Of a stretch of 64,000 nucleotides of DNA, positions 11,959 to 24,835 are shown one piece after another. Both the position numbers and the translations under genes were made by a program. This DNA comes from Tricholoma matsutake (Eukaryota > Basidiomycota > Agaricomycetes > Agaricales > Tricholomataceae). The stretch is from positions 11,098,001 to 11,162,000 of the forward strand of contig AP026540.1 in the NCBI GenBank assembly GCA_026075535.2, read 5' to 3'. The notes beneath the pieces were generated by a model that saw only the letters and a program-made list of their open reading frames with translations, was not told where the DNA came from and made no database searches. The stretch's first letter is position 1. Each line of letters begins with the position of its first letter.

Positions 11959-14543
11959 ATGTCGCTGGTCTCGCTGGAACCATATCTCTCCTTCCTGCTA
12001 AAATCTCTTCCTCCTCGTTCCACTGAACGGGACAAACTTAACGAACTCGTCAAGGATACCTTACAACAGTCCAAGGCCGCCACAGAGCGTACCTCAAACG
12101 CTGTCCGAACAGTACCAGAATACAGCAAGAGCCAGTGGGAATACTTACTGAAGAACGAGGTATTTCGACTAGCGGTATGTACTAGTTACACGCGACCGAC
12201 CCTAGATTCACGGAGTCCTAGGCAACTGAAGGCGAAGCCCTCAAAGATGGCGAGACTACGTATTACGATGAGATACGGGACAGGCTAGACCTTGTACTAT
12301 CATTTACGGAGAATGGTAAATTTACTCTACTGCTCTGTTCCGGCTGAATGACCGATTATCGTTTCAGATGCTTGCGAACAGATATTCCCCTTTATTGTCC
12401 TCCAAGATCTCCTTGAAACTCAAACAATCTTGTCATGCTCTCATATCTTCTCCTGGATAGAAGAATGTGCTGACAGATTGACCGAAGGCTTGGTTCCACA
12501 GAAGGGAAAGGCACTGATACTTCTGCGCACTCTGAACGACTTGCTCAGGCGCCTATCGAAGATGGGCTCGACCACTATTTTTTGTGGTCGTATTTTGACG
12601 TTTTTAAGTGGAGTTTTTCCGTTGGGGGAGCGAAGTGGCGTCAACTTGCGGGGGGAGTATGGTCCAACCTGGGAAGGAGTGAATGTAGGGAAGAAGAAAG
12701 TTGAGGATACGGACAACGAGGAGATGAAGGTTGAACCTACTGAGAGCGAGGAGTCAAAGGGAACGGAGGAGCAGGGTGACCAGATGCAGGTGGATGCAAA
12801 GGAAGAGAAGAAACCTGTCCCAAAGCTACCAGAGAAGAAAGAAGGTATGCTTGCCGAAGATTTTCATTTGACAATGTGCTACATTTTTGATTATTTCAGA
12901 TTTCTATAACACCTTCTGGTCGCTTCAACTGCCGTTCTCGAAACCACTGGTCTTCGTTGCACCAGAGATGTTCGCAGAATTCAGAGATGCAGTCGACAAA
13001 GTGTTACCAGTTATCAAAGAAGCTACTGCAAAAGAGCGAGCCATGATGGGTAGCAGAGCAGGCGCTGGTGCAGGTTCTCTCAAGAGGAAACGCGACATCG
13101 ACGTTGAAGAAACAAATATCAATGAATACTTTTTCGCCAAATTCTTGACAAGTCCTGATCTGACTGACCTTGAAGTTGGCCTGCTGTATTCTCCTCTGAC
13201 TTATGATGCTGATGACTATCTAGATAGCTGACACCCACTTCCGCCGCCAATTCCTCTTCCAACTATTAATTCTTCTTAACCATCTCTTGGCCTTCACGAA
13301 GGCTGCCAAAGCAACCTGGTCATCTTCGCGTAATCGCTCACTTCAAATGGATTTCACACTTGAAACTGCTGAAGCGCAGTGGGTTCAAGACACCATTAAC
13401 AAAGCGATGGAAGAACTACGACAGACAGCTCCGAACGGGCGAGCCTTTGCTGAAACGGTCAGCACGATACTGGACAAGGAGAAGAACTGGGTAAAATGGA
13501 AGAATGAGCTATGCGCGCCGTTTGATAAAGAATCATGGTCTGTTGAGATAGATGGAAAGAGGATTGGCTTGCTAGAGTCAACTAGAGACGCGAGGGCCAA
13601 GATGAGAGAGCCTCCAAAAGAATGGGAACATAAGCTCGGGTCTGCGCCGTTGACTGATATTTGGGAAATGGGATGTAGAGGTTTGGAAGACCTTCGGAAC
13701 CCCTTCCAGTTGAGATTTTTAAATGCTTTATCATGTGCAGGACTGACCATATCATCTCAGACCTGGCGAAGTCAAAAATTTCGTCAAGAGAATCAAACAA
13801 GAGGATCAAAAGATTGAGATGCGGGGAAAACTATTGGCGAAACGAGCTGCTACCCAGAAAGAAGCAGTAAATTCACTTGCACCGGAGAGAGAGGCAAATA
13901 TATTTGCTAAGTTGCCGGAGTTGTCTGTGCCAACAGATGCACCTTTATCAGTATTACCAGTACCTCGACCTACTACAGCAAATGGCAGCTCGCCTATTCA
14001 CCCCTCACTCCCTCCCAGACCAGGTTCCTCTATGTTGAAGCTACCATCATCTTCCTCACAACCTACCCCAGCGCCAGCACCTACTGCAGCCACCCCAGCC
14101 GTTGTGGTACCAGTACCAGTTTTCAGACCAGCCAGTCAACCAACAACAACAACAATAACGGACAAGGAAATTCTGAAGTTTGAGGAGGTAACTGTCTATA
14201 TTTTTGATGGTTTGTACTCTTCTAAGAAATTTTACCTCCTCAGAACAAACACAGGTGGGCGTGGCTTGCCCTCCGTGTGGCCCGAGATCAGCATCTACAA
14301 CACTTCGGAAAAATTGGAACGGGCGATATTGTGGAACTCGCCAACGAGATTGAGAAAGAACGGGAGAAGATCCAGAAGGGCGAGGAGAATCCGGGGCTGG
14401 GCATCCTGACAAGTCCTTCTGATGAGCAGGGGATCGGAAGTCCAATGATCAGCACTGTTGTCAATGGTGCAGAAGAAATACAACCCATAGAGACAACGAA
14501 AAAGCCTGACGGTGAAGGGGACGTCAGAATGGAGGATAACTGA
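11959..14543 (+). CDS. HPR1: THO complex subunit 1 (THOC1/Hpr1)
   Basis: Hpr1/THOC1 is a core subunit of the nuclear THO/TREX complex, which couples transcription elongation to mRNA export. Seven exons (11959-12174, 12222-12315, 12368-12844, 12900-13174, 13224-13708, 13761-14187, 14244-14543) join to 2274 nt, 757 aa, in one frame. Diagnostic blocks: [20 protein letters not shown] and [17 protein letters not shown] near 12530-12630, [16 protein letters not shown] near 12905, [20 protein letters not shown] from 13227, [19 protein letters not shown] across the 13708/13761 join, and the C-terminal death-domain-like start [20 protein letters not shown] at 14244. An acidic Glu/Lys insert sits at 12690-12840 and a Pro/Ala-rich linker at 13930-14160. 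Introns are 47-56 nt. No defects seen. Confidence 0.92.
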
Positions 14544-14690
14544 ATGTTGTAGTTTTTATATACCGACTCACAAAAAAAACGTGAAGATTCATGAAGAATT
14601 GCCAAATATGTCTTTTGAACAACGATCGAGAAATTCTTCCTGATTTGTGGACTGCGGCGTTCCACATCGTCAGCTCCTTCGCCTACAGTC

Positions 14691-16187
14691 ATGTCAGAAG
14701 ATGCCATCCTTAAAGTGAGCTGCTGATTCTATCGAAAGCCAAGCAATCCTTACCGACACTAAATAGAAAGTCCTCGTAACCGGGGGAGCTGGATATATTG
14801 GTTCTCTTTTCGCTCCCCTTACTCATGGATAGTTGGCTCAGATTTTCCCCCTTTATGCAGGATCACACGTAGTCTACTGCCTGCAGAAAACCCGACGATA
14901 CAAAGTCATCTCAATAGACAATCACCATAATTCCCACTCTGCCGCTCTTGATAGAGTATCACAGCTCTCGAAAAGTGAACTACCGCCCAACGCGTCCGAA
15001 CTTGAGATCGCAAGCACTGTGGTAGATTCGCACAATTGCGACCTCACGAAGCCGGATCAGATTAAAGATGTCTTCGAGAAGTATGGCAAAGGTGGTATAT
15101 GGGGTGTGATACACATCGCTGTACGTTCAACCTGCTGATTTTGATGGAGATAACTTGAACCCATATCTTCAGGCGTTCAAAGCCGTAGGAGAATCGACCG
15201 AGATACCCTTGACCTATTACGCTAACAACGTCGCCGCTACCCTCTCTCTTCTCCAAATAATGTCTGACTATGACTGTACTCGAATCGTGTATTCGTCCTC
15301 TGCTACGGTCTACGGTACACCGCCTATTATTCCCATTCCGGAGACGACGAGGTTGAATGCCGATAGCCCTTATGGAAAGACAAAAGTGATGGCAGAAACT
15401 ATCATTGATGATCTGTGTCATTGTACGTCTATAGCTTTTAATTCCGCGCAAAAGGCGTGACTGATGGACAAGTAGCGGATCTAAAGTGGCGGGCCATATC
15501 TCTACGTTACTTCAAGTAAATCCTTTCAGGTCTCCCATAATTATGAGCTCACATATCTCCCAGTCCTGCCGGTGCTCATCCATCTGGTCGTATCGGTGAA
15601 GACCCTCGAGGTAGACCCGGGAACCTACTACCGCTACTCGCACACATGGCCATTGGACGTGTGAAGGATTCAACTCTGAAAGTTTTTGGAAATGACTATC
15701 CTACGCGGTGCGTCAGTTATGATCTTCTAGTCAACTTTGTCGTAATAAATCTGACTTCAGAGACGGAACATGTGTTCGGGACTATCTCCACATCATGGAC
15801 CTAGCTTCGGGACATCTCTTAGCCTTAGAAGCCTTGGCTCCGGAATCAACCATCTTTGCGAGCTTTTCTGACGCCTACTTCAAAGCTTATAATCTCGGTA
15901 AGGGGAAGGGCATGAGTGTCTTGCAAATCGTCGAAGCTATGCGCAAAGCTACAGGCTTTGACTTCAAGTACGAGATCATCGGGCGACGGTGCGGTTTTCT
16001 CTTATTCAAGTACATGTCCTTTCTAGACATGCTTTCTTCCAGACGTGGCGATGTTCCCGATCTCACTGCTGATCCAACCCATGCTGAGCGAGAGCTTGGA
16101 TTCAAGGCATCACAGGACCTGGACACCATGTGTCGAGATCTATGGAACTGGCAAACCAAGAATCCGTTGGGTTACGGAGATCAATAA
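14691..16187 (+). CDS. GAL10: UDP-glucose 4-epimerase
   Basis: Interconverts UDP-glucose and UDP-galactose (Leloir pathway) using bound NAD. Eight exons (14691-14714, 14767-14800, 14861-15120, 15173-15422, 15476-15515, 15564-15707, 15761-15988, 16043-16187) join to 1125 nt, 374 aa, in frame. The NAD site [13 protein letters not shown] is split by introns. [15 protein letters not shown] and the catalytic SPYGKTK (Tyr and Lys of YxxxK) follow, then [35 protein letters not shown] and the C-terminal [13 protein letters not shown]. Length fits a stand-alone epimerase without the mutarotase domain fused to budding-yeast Gal10. The first exon encodes only eight residues. No GAL7 or GAL1 homologue is adjacent. 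Confidence 0.93.
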
Positions 16188-16917
16188 TTGGATCAAACGG
16201 GCGAGGCCTCTCTCATACTTCCCCGGACACTTATATACATCAGATACACCAATAGTACTGTGGTTTGACTCACATGCCATAGCTCACTGTACAGCCTTCG
16301 TTTGTTTATCGACTTCTCTGACTTCAGTTAATACTAATGATAGACCTTTCCCCAAGTGCTCACTTGTTCGCGATTGCTACCGCGTTGCGCATGTTACTGT
16401 GCTATTACTTTGGTAAGTATACTCAATGACATTTTTATTTTATTTTATTTAATTTTATACTGATATCATCGACGATGAATTGGGGGAAAAACATGTACAC
16501 GTGATCAAAACATACCTTATATGTAGGGCCGTGTTGGGGCCGTGAAAAAAAAAAAAACCAACGTCATATGAAAAATTCCCGTCCCGACACCCCCTTGGGA
16601 TTGTGTTCACTCTATACTATAAGCCGGGCTTGCCAGGATAGACATGCGGAGGCAATGGAGCACACATTCATCAATTACATCTCCTGCATTCTGACTCACC
16701 TTGAATCGCCCGATGCCTACAGCTGCCTTGACAGGCGATGATAACACTGCAGGCTCTACAGAAACGTGTTCCCCAATGTATCTTGTGACTTTTGCCGCCG
16801 ATGGAATTTAGCTTTCTTCGATTGATTGACGCCATCTTGTCAATCATAGGGCCAGCACGAGGAGGTGCGCAGCGATATAAGGAGGTTCTTAACAGCTTAT
16901 AGCGTTATCGATCGTTA
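16188..16917. other. Intergenic region
   Basis: About 730 bp between GAL10 and the BTB gene. It has a TTTTA-rich stretch near 16430-16455 that may act in GAL10 polyadenylation, a poly-A run near 16545-16557, and a short CCTCA tandem just after the BTB start codon. I see no gene. Confidence 0.4.
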
Positions 16918-17837
16918 ATGGCCTCACCTCACCTCACCCAAGTTAGTTTCAGCAATCCTCCCAGCCGAAATGAGATTTATTACCTCGATCCTGTCATTTT
17001 CCAAGTATGGTTTTTTCCCCCAAACCCCTCAAGCTCAAGTGTGTAACATACTCAGACGTCCCGTCCCACGTAGGTTGAGGATCAACTCTTCAATGTGCCG
17101 AAATACCACTTTGTACGGCATTCAGAAATCTTTCGGACGATGTTTCTTCTTCCTCCACCAAAAGGAAGTGATTCTGAAGGATCAACTGACCGTGCGCCAA
17201 TACAATTGGACGGTGTCGACAAAATGGATTTTCAGATCTTCTTAGAAGTTTTGTACCCACTGTGAGTAATATTTCTGATCAAATTTCGAATTCTAAAATA
17301 ACTATATCATTATGCAGCGAGACCATGGTGGATATGTGGGCTAAAATGACAAAGTCAAAATGGCTCTCCGTACTAAAGCTCGCGACAATGTGGGTTTTTA
17401 AAGAGATTCGAGCTCTGGCCATCGACAGGTTGACGAAGTGGCCAATGGGCGAGATTGAGCAAATTGTGCTTGCCAAGCAGTACAACGTTTCCCAATGGCT
17501 GCTTTCAGGATATCAGAAACTGGCCATGCGAAGCGAGATGGTGTCTTTGGAGGAAGCTGCCCAAATCGGCTATCTGAGTACAATTCTCATTTTTCAAGTT
17601 CGAGAGCAAGTAGGACATCAGACTCGCCGCAGGCCCGACGTCGCGACCACTGTCGTGGAATATACGTTCAAAAGGGAAGTGCAGGAAATGGAATTGGCAT
17701 ATGATGACCAATTTTTGGCAGATGGTGCAGAGGAGCGACTCCGAGTCGTAGAGTCGACAATGGGGCCCACAGAAGCGATGAGCACAGCATATTCTAGATA
17801 TCAATTTGAAGCTCCGCTTCAATTGACTGCCGGTTGA
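16918..17837 (+). CDS. BTB/POZ domain protein of the Agaricomycete-expanded family
   Basis: Three exons (16918-17004, 17074-17261, 17318-17837) join to 795 nt, 264 aa. The BTB fold starts with NEIYYLDPVIFQVEDQLFNV, then PKYHFVRHSEIFRTMF, a low-complexity turn (LPPPKGSDSEGSTDRAPIQL) and DGVDKMDFQIFLEVLYPL. The C-terminal half has WLSVLKLATMWVFKEIRALA and QYNVSQWLLSGYQKLAMRSE, the BACK-like helices common to this family. BTB domains mediate dimerisation and often adapt Cullin-3 ligases, but most mushroom members have no known role. The start at 16918 is the only in-frame Met before the domain; a bounding splice is not needed. The gene borders the transposon-rich region, yet its frame is intact. 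Confidence 0.82.
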
Positions 17838-18246
17838 GATAACACGATAGATAGCGATCGTAGACTTGAGGGCTCGATAGCGGTGTTTGTGGACAACCCA
17901 AATCTGTCGAAAAATAAATTCCCAAATAGGAAATTACAAAAAAGGAAAGAGATTCCCGCTACTTTTAGTAGTGCCGGCGAAAATCCGCGATCCAGCCAAA
18001 TTTGGGTCCCGTGATTTGCCGCGACCTCGTGAGCAGTGAACCGTGAACGAAAAGTGCACTATTAAGGTTTTCCAGATCCCGTGATTTCGTCCGCTTGTCT
18101 TCGTGGGACTGTTTCAGATGGGACACGAACGAAAAGTGCGCTATTAAGGTTTTAGACGTCACGTGAATTCTTCGAACCGTCTCAGATCCTGTGCTTTACT
18201 TGAGTCTTCCTCCTTCCTCCTTCCATGACCCTCTCGTGTCGTCTCA
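17838..18246. repeat. Spacer with an imperfect direct repeat and a small hairpin, probable Helitron 5' flank
   Basis: The segment GAACGAAAAGTGC followed by (A/G)CTATTAAGGTTTT occurs twice, at about 18052-18078 and 18127-18153. Near 17959-17976 there is a hairpin, arms CGCTAC and GTAGTG with loop TTTTA. A closely similar hairpin (CACTAC, TTTT, GTAGTG) lies at about 46124-46139. Short hairpins mark Helitron-type termini, so the left end of the Helitron may lie here. No gene is seen. Confidence 0.4.
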
Positions 18247-20124
18247 ATGGCTTTCTGTATCCTGCTGTCTTTGATCCTCTTTGATCAGACCTCTCTCGTC
18301 TCCTTCGTCCGTGAATCTTGCGCTCTGCCAGTGGGCTCGGAACATTCCTTGGTTACAACATGGTCTTCTGGTGGTGCGTTCTCCTGTCTCCTTCATGTCC
18401 AGAGACGATCCGCGTTGGAAGTACGGTTGGGTGCTGACTGGTTAGCTGCTTTTCGTGAGCATTACATCTTAAATGGCGAACACCCACCTGCTGCGGGTTC
18501 CATTGTCCTGTTCCCGTTTAGTGGTGAAAATCGTACGTGCTCCTATTCCTCTGTTAGTCGATGTTCATTTTTTGGTTTGCAGAAGCTATCAGTGGGTTTT
18601 CTAGATCTGTTGAAGCCATTGGCCATGAGCTTCCGCAGTCGTCGACCGATACTTCTCCAGATCTTGGCGTCGTATTCGGCACGATTTGTGATACAGAATC
18701 TTCACGATTTGTGATGCTAGGCCGTAGTACACAAACCGTTCACCATGCTTTATCTGACCATGGTATTCTGTACGACGGACTCTCGTTCGATCTCTGTCGT
18801 CAGGCACTCTGTCATCATTTAGTTAATGGGTTGTGTTCCAGTCATCGCTCGTCTTCAAGTTTATGTTCCGTTGTTGCCGGCTCTTGTTCCCCGGACTTGT
18901 TAGTTACTACAATTTCCAGTGTCCTTCTTACTTTAGCTGGCGATCCCAGTTTCTCCCTGATTTTGTTACGTGAAATCTGCGTAGCTTTGGGTATACGTGC
19001 CAGTGGCTCCAGTGAACGTCACCATCTGCTGACCGCTTTGGAAGCGCGCCATGCCGCTCTCAGTATTAGGCCTTCCCATTCTCTGCACTCTGTCTTGTTT
19101 GGTGTGGCGGAACTTTTTAAACCTCAGGTTCTGGCGTGTGCCGCCGCTCATGGCTTAACATGTGCTGGGACTGTCTCCGAAATTCAGGCAGTCATTTACG
19201 AGCATATGTTTCAAGGCGAGTGTGCCAGTACAGGTGATACCTATGCTGGTTGCCATGATGTTCAAGATACTTTGGCAGTCCCTGTTGGAGTAGGTGTCGA
19301 CGACTTTCAGATTCGCCTGTTGTCTGTTGTCATCCCTCGCGCCTCTCGGCGGTTTCTGATTCGTCTTCTGGATTCCAGGGGGTTGTCGTATGACATAACC
19401 ATGAGCATTTCTCACCTTCGGAGGATTCTTAAACACCATGTTCGATCTTTGGTCAAGGCCAAAGGGTCTGAAAATGTTGCGTTCCAGGCTCGTGACAGTT
19501 ATGATGCTGGTCTGCAGGAGGTGCGCTCGAAATGGCCTTCGTTGGTCTCGGACACGATGAAAGACGACATTGCCTCCTTGTTTCGTTCTGAAACGTCTAG
19601 CGATGCATTGAGGGAGGTTGTCTGTGCCTGTTGCGCTGAGTCAGTCTTACTATCTTTGAGCCATGTTGTTCCCTCGGCAATTCTTGACTTGGATATACTC
19701 AGAGTTCCAGTTCAGGATGAGGGCAGTACTGATGGCTCGGAAACAGATTCCGGTGACGAACTTGGTGATGACATCTCAGATGTCCGAGACGAGCCTTACT
19801 TCATGCAGCCTGGTTTGATTCCACCTATCCTTCCTGAAGTTTCTGGAGAGTTAGAGAATCACATGCTCCATCCAGCCGGTGTTCTCGATTCTGGTGATGA
19901 TGGCGAACTTTCCCTGCAACTGTGTGGCCCGTGTTCTTGGTCTTTGCGTTCAAATTGACTGCCCCACTGTGCTTTGGCCAATCATACTTTTCTTGGTGAA
20001 GTACCATCTGAGCTTCAGGATCTCACATTTATTGAGGAGTCGGCCATAGCGCTGTGCCGTGCCAAAGCTTACATCATACAATTAAAGGGTGATATGATTG
20101 ACAGAGTCAATCTTCCTAATCTTC
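18247..20124 (+). pseudogene. Helitron protein, N-terminal part with four SAP-like repeats and DUF6570-type domain
   Basis: The frame starts MAFCILLSLILF at 18247, has one likely intron (18533-18582), then runs to 19955. Between about 18740 and 19450 four related 25-35 residue units occur: SDHGILYDGLSFDLCRQALC, VALGIRASGSSERHHLLTAL, AAHGLTCAGTVSEIQAVIYE and DSRGLSYDITMSISHLRRIL. They share a Gly-hydrophobic turn followed by a helix, a SAP-like pattern that could bind DNA. An acidic segment follows. The DUF6570-type domain begins HPAGVLDSGDDGELSLQLCG, with a C-x2-C pair, and continues ALANHTFLGEVPSELQDLTF. An in-frame TGA at 19956-19958 sits where Arg is expected. The frame reads straight across the MULE insertion point (VNLPN then LQRGMKG), so the break at 20124 is purely insertional. 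Confidence 0.75.
20116..20124. repeat. MULE target-site duplication, left copy
   Basis: CTAATCTTC, identical to 24836-24844. Its reading frame in the Helitron (PNL) continues with QRGMKG after the right copy. Confidence 0.85.
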
Positions 20125-23100
20125 GAGTGATTCAGTTATTCGGGCCAGAGGTGCGAATAACTACCTAGACCAATGTAATGACTATTCCGTCTTGAATAAC
20201 TATTTTCCTGTCGTGGTGACGAAGTTGTGACCAGGACACGCGTTCCTGATGTTCCTGTTTGGTTCTGTTTGGGTAATGAACATTCCGTTCCGTCCCGACA
20301 TCATCGACAACCAGTTCATCGCGTTCAATCGACCGCAAGTCGAACTCATCTCGTTTTCCCAATTCCATCCCTTGTAAATGATGTAGAGCAGTTGAGTAAA
20401 TTGATTTTCAGCCATGGTAAGCCTATGTAATGGTGACCATATAGTCTTGTATATCATGGTCAAGTAGACGGGTACATCTGCTCTAAATGAACATTCAAGA
20501 GGTCCAGATCCATCATAGGCAGGTCATATCCAGGATGCCAATCAGGAAAATGAGCTAAATTACCCATGTTCGAGCCATGATCTTGTCCAGGGAACATGTG
20601 AGGGACGAAACCATCTCCTTGCTGGATTGGAGTATTGCGAGGTGTTGGGATCATGCCAGTGGTGGGAACTGAATGCTGAAGTTGTAGACGAGGTGGGGCA
20701 TTGGAAGGGACTGTGAATGGAAGTGGATGTAGTCCCAAGCCGAGCTGGAGCTGTGCCGGCGGTTTGTGGCACAGTCCATCAACGCGCGTTTGTGCAACAC
20801 CTTCCCAATTCAAGTCGACGGGTACAAACGAAGCTTCCAGATCGTCAACAGGAAATTCTCCAGCAGGCAGGCTTGAACCGGCAGGGCTGGTGACTAGTGA
20901 CAAGTTTCATGTCAGTTGTCAGTTGTGTCAAACATCGTAACTCTCGCACCTGGGGCTGTGTCCAACATGTTCAGGCTGCGAATCGGTGGTATCTTGACAT
21001 CGTCAAACTTTGATGTGGATCGATTATGCCGTGGTGTTCGACCAGCTTCTTTCTTCTGCTCCATGAGGTCTTTCAGTTTTTCTCGCAGATCCTTTTGAGT
21101 CTGGGAGGCATTTGTGATACGTTCTCGAACATCTTCAATATTGTCATCAAGATCTTTGTGGGTTGCGCGTCGACAAGCATTTTTTGTTTGGCGGGTAAGT
21201 GAACGGGTCATTCGATCGATCTGGCCGTTGTGAGGATTACGAACAATACAAGTTTGTTTCACTGCCGCAATTGACGCAGCTACTGAAGCGTCAAGGGTTC
21301 TTGCCCTATGAGGGAGTCAAATGTTCTAGAACATTATGTACAGGGTTCTCGCCACATACCGTTGAATGGCCTCAAGTGGCCGGAGATTGATTTGCGTGCT
21401 CCGATTAGTCCCAGCATGGGCCGTTTCTACAAGGTTTGTGTGATGAGGGGTTCTATCCCAAAAGTCATTGGGCATCCGTGAGAGGTACTTGTTGAAACCT
21501 GGCAGTAACCACGGATAGCTGATCTTGTGGGCATACCAGTCTGTCGAGCCATTCAATACGAGGTCGCGGAAGCATTTTCAGTGACAAACATACTTCTTAG
21601 TTTCTCACTAGGATGCCCTTTGCAGAATTCATGCCACGCGGCAATATCCTCGGGTGATGACAGTGCGCGAAATTTGTTGAGATACTGAACTGTTTGCATC
21701 CCGACGGCCCCAACCAACTCATCAGTACGTCTGTAATGGAAATTGATGACAACATCAATGTGATCAGGACACAGACTGGCCTTTCGAAGTGCACTGTACA
21801 TAGTTTGATAAAAAACTGAACAAGGATATCTGGGTCAGTCTCGCGGATGCCACTGGTTTCTGAGTTGTTCATCTGTAATCGAACAACAGCATCCCCGAGA
21901 TCTTGGACTTGGGCTGCCTCCATGTCCAGGATAATGGCCAAGAGGTGACCTGAATCATCAAAAACCTTGAATTTGACCTGTCAACCAGTCGCTTTTTCGA
22001 TGGAAGTGAAAAGAGCTTCGAAAGCATAACCAAATGCCTCGCGCGTGGCGGAATTGCAGTATAGCCGTGCAACAGTAACACCTAATTGAGCAATCAGCCA
22101 TCCGGTTGTTATGATTACGGTCCCCCAGAGTCGACTCACGCTCATTCGTTTCGGCGTACCAGATGACAAATTCACACTCATCTAGTTCGCCATTGACTCG
22201 CTTGAAGGTGTAGTCCCCGACAAGAGATTGTGCAGTATGAATTAAAGCTGCAAGAGTCGGATTCATTGTCACAGCAAGCTTGATATTACCTTCCATACGA
22301 AGATGCCAGATGTACCGTTCATCTGGTGACAATTTTTGGTCCTGTTCATACTGATCCACAATGCCTGTCCAACACATGTAGTTCATCAGTTGATCATGTT
22401 GGCTATCTGAGTCCATGTTCACCTTGCCATTGATATCCAGCAGGAACCTTCTCATCCTTTTTCTGTTGAATTTTCTCTCGAAGAAGCTTCCGATTTCGGA
22501 AGGCTTCATGTTTAGTACTCAACGATGAACCGAGAAGTGCGAGAGTTGTGGAGGCTGGCACAGAAATATTAAATGGATGATATTGCGTGCTACTGATTGA
22601 TTTCCTTACCGTTGTCAAGTCTGTCTGCGGTGGCACCCAAAATACCAAATGCATCCAGGCATCGCTGAAGATCATCCTTTGCAGCTGTTGATGGCTTTTC
22701 CTCAGGCCATGGAGGGTGCGAGTGGCGACCTTGAAAGATGACTACAACTTTAGGATTCTGGGGATCTTTTGATGTGTAGACAATCTTCTTTGCTGGGCAC
22801 TCAAAATGAACCAATCGACCAGATACTGAATGTCCCTGGCGAAAATGGATATGTTCTGTCCAGACTCAGAACGTCAACACAAGAACCATGTCATCAATGA
22901 ACCAACCCAGATTACTGACTACAGTGTTTTTGTTTTCCATGCCGAGGATGAAGAAACGTAGAACAGCTCCTCTCGTATACAGCGAGATCAGGTGACGTGA
23001 TGAGCTGACCATTTATCAGCTGGAACAAGATGGCACATAAATATGCTCCCATTGTTCTCGTTCTCCCTTCGTCCACTTGCTGCAGCCCACAAAATATGCT

Positions 23101-24835
23101 TTACCCTCTACGGATGGGGGCTGTGCTCAAACAGTCAGTTTGAGCATGCCTGGGATGAGAACAACGGATCATACACACATTTCGGAGAGGCTTTCAGACA
23201 GCTAAACCATCACATTTCTTCTTGCATCTCAGCGTAGTAATTAATCGATAGAATCTGGTACAGACGGTCATGATTGGACACGGACACACACTACTGAGAA
23301 TTTGGCTCGTACGCATCAGTGATCCCAAGCACAGTCTCTCCATCAGCCCTATTTTGAGTCTGCCCAGCCTCAAATATCTCCACCATCTTGTTCGAGTCAT
23401 AGCCATCAATCCGCTCGTAGCCATCAAGGAATCTGTTGTCAAACATCTCACATTGACGGGCCCCATTGTACTCATGTACAGAATGGCGAGCTGGCAGGTC
23501 ATCAAGAAGTGTGAGCTTTACGTCATGAGAAGTGCTGCCATTTGTTCCCCTTCCCCATGAATCTTGATCCTGCATTGGATTGTCAGGTGTTGGTTGGTGA
23601 GATCTATGACAAAATGAGCACGTACCTCTGCTTTAAGAAATGCATCAAGCCCCTTCAGCTTTTTCGCAACATTCCTACCCGAAACCCTGGTATCATCCCC
23701 AAAATCAAGAACATATGCCGTGTCCACCTCAGGAACAGGCCAGCGGTGAGGGACCCCATCAAGAGGTTCGACGGCATCTACTTTGGCCTTCCTGGTGACG
23801 ATGTACCTCCCCTCGCGATCCTTTGGAAACCCATCAGAGGCAGTTTTTGCACCTCCCGTGGACCGAAACTCGGATTTAGGAACCAATTTGGTCTTGTTGT
23901 CAAGGGAATCGATGATGTCGACAATCTCGGACTTCGACGCGTGCCACTTTGTGGGTCGCTCATGAGGGTCTTTGAGTTCCTGCATTGCAGCACAGGTTTT
24001 GGGCTTGCTGGACAATGTTCTCGGTCTCGCTATCATCTGAGATGACAATAACTTCCTGTGCCTGTTTGCGATGTGCATTTGACGACTGGGTGGGAAATGC
24101 CAAAATCAGTATGCATACATCCGAGGTCAGAATGTAGGCAAGCCAACCTCGGCATTGGGTTCTATTTTAATCACTGGCTTCAACTGGGATTTTCTTGGTG
24201 ATGTCCTGCTAAAAATGGAGAAAATCAGTAGAATTCGCAGTGCCAGCATTGCTGTAACCCTCACATGGGCTTGCTAACGGACTGCCCGATGGAGTTACGG
24301 AGGAATAGCTTGTATTGCTGGAGATTTACCCATTTCTCTGCATTCTTTAGGCTCAGAAATGGATGTTCTACAAGCTCAGACGGCATGCCTGTTCCCAACC
24401 ATGATGCCATGAGTTTCAAATTAGGCAATCCAGGATGTTGTGCACTCACCTAGCCACTCCTCTTTGTAGATCTTCAACTCCTTCTCCGTTGCACTGTCCA
24501 GGCTTTTTTGGACCCAGTTAGGAACCATTTTAACAAGCTAGCAAGGTGGTGGAAAGGCAGAAAAGCAGAAAGCGAGGAAAAGATTCGATGATGCTCATTG
24601 TGGCTTTTCATGGTACTGGGGTGGCCAGGGACGGTGAGCGACTTGACCTAAAATGGTATGGTTCACATCAACACATACCTAGAACTCATAAACTCACATT
24701 CCCTCAGCATGATGTGTGACATCTGGAAAGAAATAGTTATTGGTGATAAAAAATAGTCATTCGTGACAAAATAGTCATTCGGGTGATCAGACCGAATAAC
24801 CTAATAACCTAATAGTACTAAAGTTGTTGTACCTT
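20125..24835 (-). mobile_element. MULE (Mutator-like) DNA transposon inserted in the Helitron
   Basis: A 4711-bp insertion bounded by the exact 9-bp direct repeat CTAATCTTC (20116-20124 and 24836-24844). Nine bases is the usual Mutator duplication length. Long terminal inverted repeats are not obvious. Both ends share GTTATTCGG near the edge and inverted subterminal motifs: AATGACTATT and AATAACTATTTT on the left, and three AAATAGT(T/C)ATT units at 24731-24781 on the right. The single large gene inside is on the minus strand. Confidence 0.85.
20460..24528 (-). pseudogene. MULE transposase with WRKY/GCM-like zinc finger, probably inactive
   Basis: Multi-exon gene read from the ATG at 24528 (MVPNWVQKSLDSATEKELK) to the stop at 20460. 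An N-terminal region at 24050-23250 has HDVKLTLLDDLPARHSVHEY. The zinc-finger-like block VHFECPAKKIVYTSKD and VVVIFQGRHSHPPWP at 22810-22690 resembles WRKY/GCM fingers of fungal MULEs. The DDE domain has DYTFKRVNGELDECEFVIWY near 22220-22160, the LDMEAAQVQ block near 21920 and C-x2-H near 21810. Then come DWYAHKISYPWLLPGFNKYL and TPHHTNLVETAHAGTNRS near 21540-21400. A coiled-coil and Pro-rich tail follows to 20460. Premature stops after MQEEM (near 23200) and between 23150 and 22870 suggest decay, though unrecognised introns could explain some. Confidence 0.7.
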
